A DNA stretch of 5,555 nucleotides from Planctomycetota bacterium (GTDB lineage Bacteria; Planctomycetota; UBA1135; UBA2386). Both the position numbers and the translations under genes were made by a program. The DNA is taken from contig QJVU01000744.1 of assembly GCA_003235605.1 (NCBI GenBank), positions 1 through 5,555 on the forward strand, given 5' to 3'. Shown piece by piece: positions 1-5,555 of this stretch. Each line of letters starts with the position of its first letter. Within the stretch, counting starts at the first letter, position 1. The notes below the pieces were generated by a model that made no database searches, was not told the DNA's origin, and was given only the letters and a program-made list of their open reading frames with translations.

Positions 1-605
1 GCTGGTCCTCGGGCATCGCGTCGGTGGCGCAGAACGGAGCCAACGACAGCAACAGCATCGTGGCCGATCCGAAGTTCGTCAGTGCCACGGATCTGCACCT
101 GCAGGCCAGCTCTCCAGCGTTGGGCAAGGGCAAGCCCATGCCCAAGTCGTTCTATCCGAACCACGAGGTCATGGACGACTTCGACGGCTGGATGCGGGGC
201 GGCAAGAAAGACATCGGCGCCTACGAGCTGACTGGTTGGATGCCGTACGGGCAGGGTTGCCCCGGCACCAACAACACGGTTCCGGTAATCAGCTTCTCGG
301 GCAACATAGGTCCCGGTGACTCGGCCGGCATCGACCTCTCCGGCGCGCGGGCAAGCTCCCAGGTGGCCCTTGCCCTGGGCCTGAGCCAGACGTCCATCAA
401 CCTGGGGGGTACCTGCACGCTGCTGAACCAGCCGCTGATCCTGCTGTTCCTGACCAGCAGCGCCAGTGGCAGTGCCTCGGTGCCGGTAGCCATTCCCAGC
501 ACGACGCTGATCCTGGGCACCACGGTCTATGCCCAGTACGGGGTGGCCGACCCCGCCGCTACCGGCGGCATTGCCGTGACCGAAGGTGCCACCTTGCGCA
601 TGTAG
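1..605 (+). CDS. Secreted beta-helix surface protein, 3' end only
   Basis: This is the last 200 codons of a gene that begins upstream of the window. The frame is open from base 3 (WSSGIASVAQNG), so the GTG at 24 is probably an internal valine and not the start. Two parts are visible. First comes the segment that usually closes right-handed parallel beta-helix proteins: DPKF at 66-77, then TDLHL, SSPALGKG, DDFDGWMRGG and DIGAYE at 210-227. Then comes a 123-residue C-terminal domain (234-602) with PYGQGCPG, a second cysteine in LGGTC, and QYGVADPAATGG near the end. The same domain ends the next gene, with 79 of 123 residues identical by hand count. The helix coils and any signal peptide lie outside the window. 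By analogy with the neighbour it is an exported surface or extracellular protein. No catalytic residues can be assigned and no function is claimed. The stop is 8 bases before the next start, which suggests one operon. Confidence 0.85.
   Translation, partial: WSSGIASVAQNGANDSNSIVADPKFVSATDLHLQASSPALGKGKPMPKSFYPNHEVMDDFDGWMRGGKKDIGAYELTGWMPYGQGCPGTNNTVPVISFSGNIGPGDSAGIDLSGARASSQVALALGLSQTSINLGGTCTLLNQPLILLFLTSSASGSASVPVAIPSTTLILGTTVYAQYGVADPAATGGIAVTEGATLRM
234..602 (+). repeat. Duplicated C-terminal domain, copy 1
   Basis: This 369-base segment encodes the 123-residue C-terminal domain of the first protein. It aligns without gaps to 1853-2221 in the next gene, with 79 of 123 residues identical by hand count. 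The match includes a perfect 40-base identity at 426-465 (encoding NQPLILLFLTSSA), paired with 2045-2084. Conserved landmarks are GQGCPG, GNIGPGD, LGG(T/S)C and QYGVADPAA. Sharing one terminal domain between neighbouring secreted proteins fits a surface-attachment or sorting module, but that role is inference. Confidence 0.85.
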
Positions 606-613
606 CAAGACCC

Positions 614-2224
614 ATGGACCCCAGAACTCCGCCAAGTGCTGCCTGGGCGTTGGCCGCGCTCGCTTTTGCAGTTCCCTGTACCGCGCAGCTCTCCGGCACC
701 TACACCATCGACCCGAACGGTACCGGCAGCGGCAACTTCAAGACCTTCGGCGCAGCCACCTCTGCCCTGGGTTCGAACGGCGTGAGCGGGCCCGTGCTGC
801 TGAAGGTCAGCAGCGGCACGTTCACCGAGTCCTGGCAGATCCCGGCCATCAAGGGCGTCTCTGCGACCAACACCGTCACCTTCCTTGGGCTGGCCCCGGC
901 GCCCACGCTGTTCCTCACCAAGCTCGTGGGAGGCAGCACCCACATCATCGACATCCAGAAGGGCGCCAGCAACATCGTCATCGAGGGCTTCGACTTCGTC
1001 AGCACGACCACCGGCGTGGCCATCCAGGCGGCCGATGCGGTCACCAACGTCGAAGTCAGGCACTGCCGCTTTGGCTCGGCGATAGCCGGTGACCAGACCG
1101 GCGCCGGCCACATCCTTGTCAACGGGTTGGATACCTCCAACAACTGGTCCATCCACGACAACGAGTTCAACTTCGGCGCCTATACCTACGGGATCTACAT
1201 GAACCGGGTGCAGCGGCACCATGTCTACCGCAACCACTTCAAGATCAACGGCACGCTGTTCGGGCTTTGGTGGGGCGACTTGTTGTGGAACACCAACAAC
1301 TCCCGCAACGTGATCCACGACAACCTGTTTACCGGCAAGACATCGACCTCGGTGAACGCCTGCGCCATCAACATGGCGAACAGCAGCATCAACAACGACA
1401 TCTGCTACAACACCATCGCCATCGACACCGATGGCTACGCGATCTGGGCGTTCGGCTTCCAGAATGCCTACAACCGCTTCTACGGCAATCTCATCGCGGT
1501 GACCGGCAAGACCGGCGGGGGCATCTACATCACCGTCGGATCGCGGAACTACTGGCAGTCTGACGGCAACCTGTTCTTCATCCAGAGCGGGGTCGTCGGC
1601 CGCATCGTGAACGTCGTCTACAAGGGGCTGCCCAGCTGGCGGACGGCCACCGCCGCGCACCCCAACGGTGCCCAGGACCTGAACAGCGTCGAAGGGGACC
1701 CGAAGTTCAAGAGCGCCACCGATCTACGCCTTGCTCCCGGCTCTCCGGCGTTCAGCAAGGGGATCGTTCTGAGCGGGCGCTTCGTGCCTCTGGACGACTA
1801 CGACGGCTTCGTGCGCGGCAGCAAGCTGGACATCGGCGCCTTCGAGACCGCCGGCTACCTGCCCTACGGCCAGGGTTGCCCAGGCGCCGGCAACAAGACA
1901 CCGGCGTTGAGCCTGGGCGGCAACATCGGGCCCGGCGACAACGCCAGCATCGACCTTGCCAATGCACTGGCCAGCTCCGGGGTCGTCCTCACCGCTGGCG
2001 TGAACAAGGCAACGATCAGCCTGGGCGGAAGCTGCCTGCTGCTCAACCAGCCGCTGATCCTGCTGTTCCTGACCAGCAGCGCCACGGGCACCGCCTCCCT
2101 GCCGGTGTCGATCGCCCCAACGGCCACGGTCACGGGCTCGACCGTGTACCTCCAGTACGGTGTGGCGGACCCCGCTGCCGCTGGCGGCATCGCGGTTACC
2201 GCCGGCGCCGGCGTGCGCCTGTAG
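614..2224 (+). CDS. Secreted right-handed parallel beta-helix protein with planctomycete-type C-terminal domain
   Basis: A complete 536-residue protein. Residues 1-24 form a signal peptide (short Arg-containing head, hydrophobic core WALAALAFAV, probable cleavage after PCTA). The mature N-terminus GTYTIDPNGTGSGNFKTF, followed by GVSGPVLLKV and ATNTVTFLG, is the usual cap of secreted beta-helix proteins. Coils follow from about residue 117 to 325, including IVIEGFDF, VEVRHCRF, SIHDNEF, HVYRNHF, VIHDNLF, DICYNTI, RFYGNLI and DGNLFF. Asn recurs at 183, 207, 237, 266, 292 and 319, a spacing of 24-30 that fits one coil per repeat. DPKF (362-365) to DIGAFE (406-411) closes the helix. Residues 414-536 are the C-terminal domain shared with the preceding gene, with cysteines 422 and 474 as a possible disulfide pair. 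The fold occurs in polysaccharide lyases, glycosidases and adhesins, but no catalytic motif is evident, so the substrate is unknown. The ATG at 614 is chosen because the signal peptide starts there. No Shine-Dalgarno is seen, so translation may be coupled to the upstream gene. Confidence 0.92.
   Translation: MDPRTPPSAAWALAALAFAVPCTAQLSGTYTIDPNGTGSGNFKTFGAATSALGSNGVSGPVLLKVSSGTFTESWQIPAIKGVSATNTVTFLGLAPAPTLFLTKLVGGSTHIIDIQKGASNIVIEGFDFVSTTTGVAIQAADAVTNVEVRHCRFGSAIAGDQTGAGHILVNGLDTSNNWSIHDNEFNFGAYTYGIYMNRVQRHHVYRNHFKINGTLFGLWWGDLLWNTNNSRNVIHDNLFTGKTSTSVNACAINMANSSINNDICYNTIAIDTDGYAIWAFGFQNAYNRFYGNLIAVTGKTGGGIYITVGSRNYWQSDGNLFFIQSGVVGRIVNVVYKGLPSWRTATAAHPNGAQDLNSVEGDPKFKSATDLRLAPGSPAFSKGIVLSGRFVPLDDYDGFVRGSKLDIGAFETAGYLPYGQGCPGAGNKTPALSLGGNIGPGDNASIDLANALASSGVVLTAGVNKATISLGGSCLLLNQPLILLFLTSSATGTASLPVSIAPTATVTGSTVYLQYGVADPAAAGGIAVTAGAGVRL
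1853..2221 (+). repeat. Duplicated C-terminal domain, copy 2
   Basis: This segment encodes residues 414-536 of the complete beta-helix protein and is the gapless partner of 234-602. The conserved cysteines are residues 422 and 474. The central hydrophobic stretch LLNQPLILLFL is preceded and followed by polar, Thr/Ser/Gly-rich segments predicted to be beta strands. It is too interrupted by polar residues to be a convincing membrane anchor, and no basic tail follows it. Confidence 0.85.
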
Positions 2225-2282
2225 CCACGACCGTGGCGTCCGGTAGACTGTGGCCGCCCCGTTCCCAGGAGTCCCCTTCCCC
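2225..2282 (+). promoter_or_regulatory. Short intergenic spacer with ribosome binding site for the M28 peptidase
   Basis: The 58-base gap contains AGGAG at 2267-2271, eleven bases before the ATG at 2283. This is the clearest Shine-Dalgarno match in the window and favours that ATG over the in-frame GTG at 2250. TAGACT at 2244-2249 resembles a -10 box at four of six positions, but no -35 partner is visible, so a separate promoter is not established. CCAC/GTGG at 2225-2236 is only a 4-bp inverted repeat without a T tract and is not a terminator. Confidence 0.5.
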
Positions 2283-4151
2283 ATGATTCATCCGGTCCAA
2301 CGCGCGCGCATTGCCTCGGGCGCGTGTCTGTTCTTCTTCGTCCTGGCGGCGGGTCCCGCCCTTGCGCAGCGAGCCGAGAGTGCGGTTGCAGAGAAGATCA
2401 CGCCGGTCCTCAGCGACGACATCGCCTCGTCGATCAAGAAGGAGGGCCTCGAGAACAGCAAGGTGATGGAGCACCTGGACTACCTCACCAACACCATCGG
2501 CCACCGGTTGACGGGGTCCGACAACTGTGCCCTCGCGGTGACATGGGCGCTGGATCAGTTCAAGGCGTGGGGGCTCGATGCCAGGGTCGAAAAGGGGGGG
2601 GAGTGGCCGGAGAGCTGGAACCGTGGCCAGTGGGGGGGGCGGGTGGTGAGCCCCATCCAGATGGAGCTGCAGGTCGCCACCGAGGCCTGGACCGCAGGCA
2701 CCAAGGGCCGCGTGAGGGGACCGCTGCTGGTGCTGCCGCGGAGCGCTGCTTCCGTCGAGGAACTTGGCGAACGGCTGCGCGGTGCCTGGGTGATGGCGGG
2801 CCGGCAGCCAATCATGCTCCAGATGTGGCAGCCTGGCCGCGCCCTGCGCGCTGCGTTCCGGTACGACATCGCAGGCGTCGTGTTCGAGTCCCAGGGGGAC
2901 CGGTCCTATCCAAACCGCATGCGGGTGTTCGGCAACCGCGGGCTGCGGATCCCGAAGGTGCCCTACATCGTGGTGCGCCGCGACCAGTACCGGGAGCTGG
3001 TGACTCTGGTCAAGAAGACGGAGGGCGAGAACGCCGGGGACGAGAAGACAGGGGACGAGAAGACAGGGGACGAGAAAGCAGGAGACGAGAAAACCGGAAA
3101 CGAGAAGGCCGGGGATCGCAATGGAGCTGCCCAGGGGTCGGTCGTGATCGCGGAGTTCGACATCCGCAACCGCTCTCGGAAGGAGAAGGTGCCGCTCTAC
3201 AACGTCATCGCCGAGATCAAGGGCACCGAGAAGCCGGAAGAATACGTCGTGGTGGGGGGTCACCTGGACTCCTGGCACCAGGCGACCGGCACCACAGACA
3301 ACGGCACCGGTGCCGCCACGACACTGGAGGCGGCACGGATCCTGGCGGCGGTCGGGGCCAAGCCAAAGCGCACCATCCGCTTCTGCCTGTGGACTGGTGA
3401 GGAGCAGGGGCTGCTGGGCTCCCGGGGACACGTGACGAGGCATCGCCAGGAGATGGACAGGGTGTCGGCCTACCTGAACCACGACACCGGGACCAACTGG
3501 TGCCACTCGGTCCGGGTCACGGCGGCGATGTACGACGACATGCTGCGGGTGATGGCGCCGGTGATGACGATGGCGGCGCCGGACAAGGATCACAAGGGCC
3601 CGGTATTCCAGGTGCTCAAGGCCCCGGGTGGGTTGGGGGGCGCTGCAGAGGGTAGCGACCATGCCTCCTTCCTGGTGGCGGGGGTGCCGGCATGGTCCTG
3701 GGGTCTCAAGGGACGCGCGGACTACTTCCATTACAGCTGGCACAGCCAGTGGGACACCTACGACGTTGCAATCCCCGAGTACCAGCGCCACACCGCCACG
3801 GTGATCGCCCTGGCGGCGCTGGGCATCGCCGACCTGCCGAACCTGCTCTCGCGCGAGGGTCTGCGCGCCGGCGGCGGGCGCACTCGCCGCGGCCGCGGCC
3901 AGGCGCGCCCGATCCTCGAGGGCTATCTCGGGATCGAGCTCGAGCAGGGCAGTCTGGTCATTCACGCCATCAGCAAGGACAGCCTTGCGGCGAAGAGCGG
4001 CCTCGAGCCGGGGGACCAGATTGTCGGGTTCAACGGCAAGGATGTGGAGAGCCCGCGGGAGGTGGTCCGCACCTGGCGTGGGGTCGACCCGCCGTGGACG
4101 CTGACGGTCAAGCGCGGCGCCAAGCAGTTGAAGATCGAGCTTGCGAGATGA
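2283..4151 (+). CDS. Secreted M28-family zinc metallopeptidase with PDZ domain
   Basis: 622 residues, counted from the ATG at 2283. An in-frame GTG at 2250 would add 11 residues before the signal peptide and lacks a ribosome site. Residues 1-28 are a signal peptide (LFFFVLAAG core, cleavage after ALA). The early segment LDYLTNTIGHRLTGSDN is typical of secreted M28 carboxy- and aminopeptidases. Residues about 90-245 hold a PA-like insertion (AWTAGTKG, AGVVFES at 197-203, IPKVPYIVV from 223). The M28 core has all expected two-zinc ligands: His327 (GGHLDS), bridging Asp339 (TTDNGTG), catalytic Glu373 and ligand Glu374 (TGEEQG), Asp401 (NHDTG) and His487 (WHSQWDT). SDHASF (His460) is also present. 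A PDZ domain covers about 545-620 (GYLGIEL, SGLEPGDQIVGFNGKDV), after a basic Gly/Arg linker. It should cleave residues from peptide ends in the periplasm or outside the cell; exact specificity cannot be read. A charged pentapeptide repeat at residues 249-278 is unusual. It follows the beta-helix gene by 58 bases. Confidence 0.95.
   Translation: MIHPVQRARIASGACLFFFVLAAGPALAQRAESAVAEKITPVLSDDIASSIKKEGLENSKVMEHLDYLTNTIGHRLTGSDNCALAVTWALDQFKAWGLDARVEKGGEWPESWNRGQWGGRVVSPIQMELQVATEAWTAGTKGRVRGPLLVLPRSAASVEELGERLRGAWVMAGRQPIMLQMWQPGRALRAAFRYDIAGVVFESQGDRSYPNRMRVFGNRGLRIPKVPYIVVRRDQYRELVTLVKKTEGENAGDEKTGDEKTGDEKAGDEKTGNEKAGDRNGAAQGSVVIAEFDIRNRSRKEKVPLYNVIAEIKGTEKPEEYVVVGGHLDSWHQATGTTDNGTGAATTLEAARILAAVGAKPKRTIRFCLWTGEEQGLLGSRGHVTRHRQEMDRVSAYLNHDTGTNWCHSVRVTAAMYDDMLRVMAPVMTMAAPDKDHKGPVFQVLKAPGGLGGAAEGSDHASFLVAGVPAWSWGLKGRADYFHYSWHSQWDTYDVAIPEYQRHTATVIALAALGIADLPNLLSREGLRAGGGRTRRGRGQARPILEGYLGIELEQGSLVIHAISKDSLAAKSGLEPGDQIVGFNGKDVESPREVVRTWRGVDPPWTLTVKRGAKQLKIELAR
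3027..3116 (+). repeat. 15-base tandem repeat (six units) inside the M28 gene
   Basis: Six imperfect 15-base units encode six pentapeptides of the form E-K-T/A-G-D: ENAGD, EKTGD, EKTGD, EKAGD, EKTGN, EKAGD (residues 249-278). Units two and three (3042-3071) are identical at DNA level, while later units differ by point changes. The array joins the PA-like insertion to the catalytic core and is predicted to be a solvent-exposed, disordered linker. The unit length is a multiple of three, so gain or loss of copies would keep the reading frame. Confidence 0.93.
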
Positions 4152-4273
4152 ACGGGCGTCAGCGTTGCGGCGTCGTCGCGGCCAGCATTTCGGCGCAGCG
4201 CCTATCCAGCGGCGCGGTAGCGGGGTCATGGTCCTGTGATATAGTTCCCTGCCCCTCCGAGTCCCGCAGCTGA
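4148..4273 (+). CDS. Possible 41-residue bridging micro-ORF
   Basis: This ORF starts at an ATG that overlaps the M28 stop (ATGA, 4148-4151) and stops at a TGA whose last base is the first base of the radical SAM start (TGATG, 4271-4275), so it fills the intergenic space exactly. The product begins MNGRQRCGVVAAS and ends with a Cys/Pro/Ser-rich tail, SWSCDIVPCPSESRS, with cysteines at 7, 30 and 35. No signal peptide, convincing Shine-Dalgarno or family match is recognised. About three quarters of its codons end in G or C, which looks lower than in the flanking genes. It also overlaps a candidate promoter. It may be a coupling leader, a small peptide gene or chance. Confidence 0.22.
   Translation: MNGRQRCGVVAASISAQRLSSGAVAGSWSCDIVPCPSESRS
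4237..4245 (+). promoter_or_regulatory. Candidate extended -10 promoter for the radical SAM gene
   Basis: TGATATAGT matches the extended -10 pattern TGnTATAAT with one mismatch, and it sits in a small AT-rich island within otherwise GC-rich DNA. It would place transcription start near 4252, about 20 bases before the ATG at 4273. No recognisable -35 hexamer lies 16-18 bases upstream, which is tolerated by extended -10 promoters in bacteria where sigma-70 has been studied. Its use in this organism is inference. Confidence 0.4.
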
Positions 4274-5555
4274 TGAAGATCCAGCTCATCCATCCGCCCG
4301 TGTACATCAACAAGCACGGGCTCACCGCGTTGCGACCGAGCTTGCCCCTGGGCCTCGCCTACATCGCGGCGGTGTTGCGGGAGGATGGCCACGAGGTGTC
4401 GGTCCTGGATGCCCTGGCCCTCGCACCGAACCGGATGACGCCCGAGGGCGACATCTGGAGGCTCGGGGCGGATGTGGCCCATATCGTCGATCGTGTCGCC
4501 CGGGATGCCGAGGCAATCGGGGTCACCAGCATGTGGTCGTATTCCTGGCCGATCGTACGGGAGCTGATCCGGAGCCTGAGGGAGCGGTTCCCGAGGATGC
4601 CGATCGTCTGCGGTGGCGAGCATTTCACGGCGGTGCCGGAGCTGTCGATGGCGGAGGCGCCGATCGACTACATCGTGCAGGGCGAGGGCGAAGAGACCGC
4701 CGTGGCCCTGTTCCGGGCCCTGGAGCTGGGTCTGGACGCGTCGGTGATCCCCGGCATCACCTACCGGGAGGCGCAAGGCGGGATCGTCCAGAACGAGCGG
4801 CGCAACCGCATCAAGAACATCGACGAGCTCCCGTGGCCGGCCTGGGACCTCTTCGATGTCGTTGCCTACGACGACAATCGCCTGGTTACCGGTATCCACT
4901 ACGGCCGGACCGTGCCGGTCCTGGCCACCCGCGGCTGCCCGTATCAGTGCACCTATTGCTCGTCACCCAACATGTGGACGACCCGCTGGTACGCAAGGGC
5001 TCCAGAGGATGTGGCCCACGAGATCCAGACGTGGCAGGAGCGCTTCGGTGCGACCAACTTCCCGTTCCAGGACCTGACTGCGATCCTGAAGCGCGACTGG
5101 GTCGTCAAGTTCGCCCACGAGGTGCTGCGGCGGGGACTGAAGATCACCTGGCAGCTGCCGGCAGGGACCCGCGCCGAGATCATCGACGACGAGGTCGCAC
5201 GGCTACTGGTGGCTTCCGGCTGCCGGTCGCTCAACTTCGCGCCGGAATCAGGGTCCGAGCGCACCCGTAAGCACATGAAGAAGATGCTCACGGACGAGAA
5301 GCTGTTCCGCGCGGTGCGAGCCTCGGTGAAGAACGGCCTCAACGTCGGGTGCTTTCTGGTGCTGGGCTACCCCACGGACGAGGTCCGTGACATGCGGGAC
5401 ACCGCGAGGATGATCCGCCGCCTGGCGCGCGCCGGCGTGGACGACGTGTCGGCGGGCTTCTTCTTCCCCCTGCCGAATACGGAGATCGTCGATCAGCTCC
5501 GCGAGCAGGGCAAGATCCATGTCAACGACGACTTCCTGAAGCTCCCGATCTACGT
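4273..5555 (+). CDS. Cobalamin-binding radical SAM enzyme, 5' part
   Basis: The first 427 codons are present and the gene runs off the window. ATG 4273 begins MKIQLIHPPVYI, a typical N-terminus for the B12-binding radical SAM family. An in-frame stop lies at 4237-4239 and there is no other ATG between. Residues 1-150 form the Rossmann-like cobalamin domain (RPSLPLGLAYIAAVL, DGHEVSVLDA, CGGEHF at 113-118, QGEGEET at 136-142). It lacks DxHxxG, as is common in this class. The radical SAM barrel follows: CxxxCxxC is Cys222, Cys226 and Cys229 (RGCPYQCTYC), binding the [4Fe-4S] cluster that cleaves S-adenosylmethionine. Later landmarks are FQDLT (265-269), APESGSERT (323-331), LGYPTDE (364-370) and FFPLPNTE (397-404). 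Family members methylate or rearrange unactivated carbons in lipids, natural products, pigments or peptides. The substrate cannot be told here. It is cytoplasmic, unlike the three exported upstream products. No good Shine-Dalgarno is visible. Confidence 0.93.
   Translation, partial: MKIQLIHPPVYINKHGLTALRPSLPLGLAYIAAVLREDGHEVSVLDALALAPNRMTPEGDIWRLGADVAHIVDRVARDAEAIGVTSMWSYSWPIVRELIRSLRERFPRMPIVCGGEHFTAVPELSMAEAPIDYIVQGEGEETAVALFRALELGLDASVIPGITYREAQGGIVQNERRNRIKNIDELPWPAWDLFDVVAYDDNRLVTGIHYGRTVPVLATRGCPYQCTYCSSPNMWTTRWYARAPEDVAHEIQTWQERFGATNFPFQDLTAILKRDWVVKFAHEVLRRGLKITWQLPAGTRAEIIDDEVARLLVASGCRSLNFAPESGSERTRKHMKKMLTDEKLFRAVRASVKNGLNVGCFLVLGYPTDEVRDMRDTARMIRRLARAGVDDVSAGFFFPLPNTEIVDQLREQGKIHVNDDFLKLPIY

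Noticed and set aside
24..605. GTG at 24 as the true start of the first gene
   Set aside because: The frame is open to the window edge, the coding-like sequence precedes it, and a protein starting here would have only the end of a beta-helix and no signal peptide.
614..690. Lipoprotein signal in the beta-helix protein (Cys22, context AVPC)
   Set aside because: Proline directly before the cysteine and no Leu at -3 do not fit a lipobox. Cleavage after PCTA is more likely.
527..1660. 377-codon minus-strand open frame opposite the first two genes
   Set aside because: Low-complexity Val/Asp/Ala/Gly composition and no motif. The plus strand carries a signal peptide and beta-helix coils, so this is a shadow of strong third-position bias.
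2250..2282. GTG at 2250 as the peptidase start
   Set aside because: It would put 11 residues before the signal peptide and has no ribosome site. AGGAG at 2267-2271 serves the ATG at 2283.
2283..2330. Lipoprotein signal in the peptidase (Cys15)
   Set aside because: Cys15 precedes the main hydrophobic core and lacks the lipobox residues before it. A signal peptidase I site, ALA then Gln, fits better.
4198..4215. GCGCC/GGCGC inverted repeat as a terminator after the peptidase gene
   Set aside because: Only five base pairs with an 8-base loop and no following T tract, in DNA where GC repeats are common by chance.
2196..4325. 709-codon open frame on the minus strand opposite the peptidase gene
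   Set aside because: It is the antisense shadow of a GC-rich gene. Its translation is rich in Arg, His and Pro with no recognisable domain, and it contains a repetitive LVPCLLVP stretch that merely mirrors the pentapeptide repeat. The plus strand has all M28 ligands.

Overview
The window is GC-rich, and all supported genes lie on the + strand, packed with short or no gaps. It looks like a free-living bacterium with large secreted surface proteins. My best guess is the Planctomycetota: the first two gene products end in a two-cysteine C-terminal domain (PYGQGCPG ... LGGxC ... QYGVADPAAxGG) of a kind I associate with secreted proteins of marine planctomycetes. This is recall plus inference; no rRNA or other phylogenetic marker is present.

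Layout: (1) bases 1-605 hold the 3' end of a secreted parallel beta-helix protein. (2) Eight bases later, 614-2224 encodes a complete 536-residue paralogue with a signal peptide, at least six beta-helix coils, a DPKF...DIGAFE closing segment and the same 123-residue C-terminal domain. (3) After 58 bases, 2283-4151 encodes a secreted M28-family zinc metallopeptidase of 622 residues. It has a PA-like insertion, a charged pentapeptide repeat, a full set of candidate metal ligands and a C-terminal PDZ domain. (4) 4273-5555 is the 5' part of a cobalamin-binding radical SAM enzyme that runs off the window. The 121 bases between the peptidase and the radical SAM gene contain a candidate extended -10 promoter. 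They are also spanned exactly by a 41-codon ORF whose start overlaps the peptidase stop (ATGA) and whose stop overlaps the radical SAM start (TGATG).

The first three products appear to be exported and probably act at the cell surface or in the periplasm. The radical SAM enzyme is cytoplasmic and may belong to a different transcription unit. No defence system, mobile element, CRISPR array, tRNA or rRNA was seen. The items most worth a second look are the bridging micro-ORF, the duplicated C-terminal domain with a 40-base perfect match, the pentapeptide minisatellite, and the paired G8 tracts in the peptidase gene. There is no gene-free stretch longer than 300 bases.
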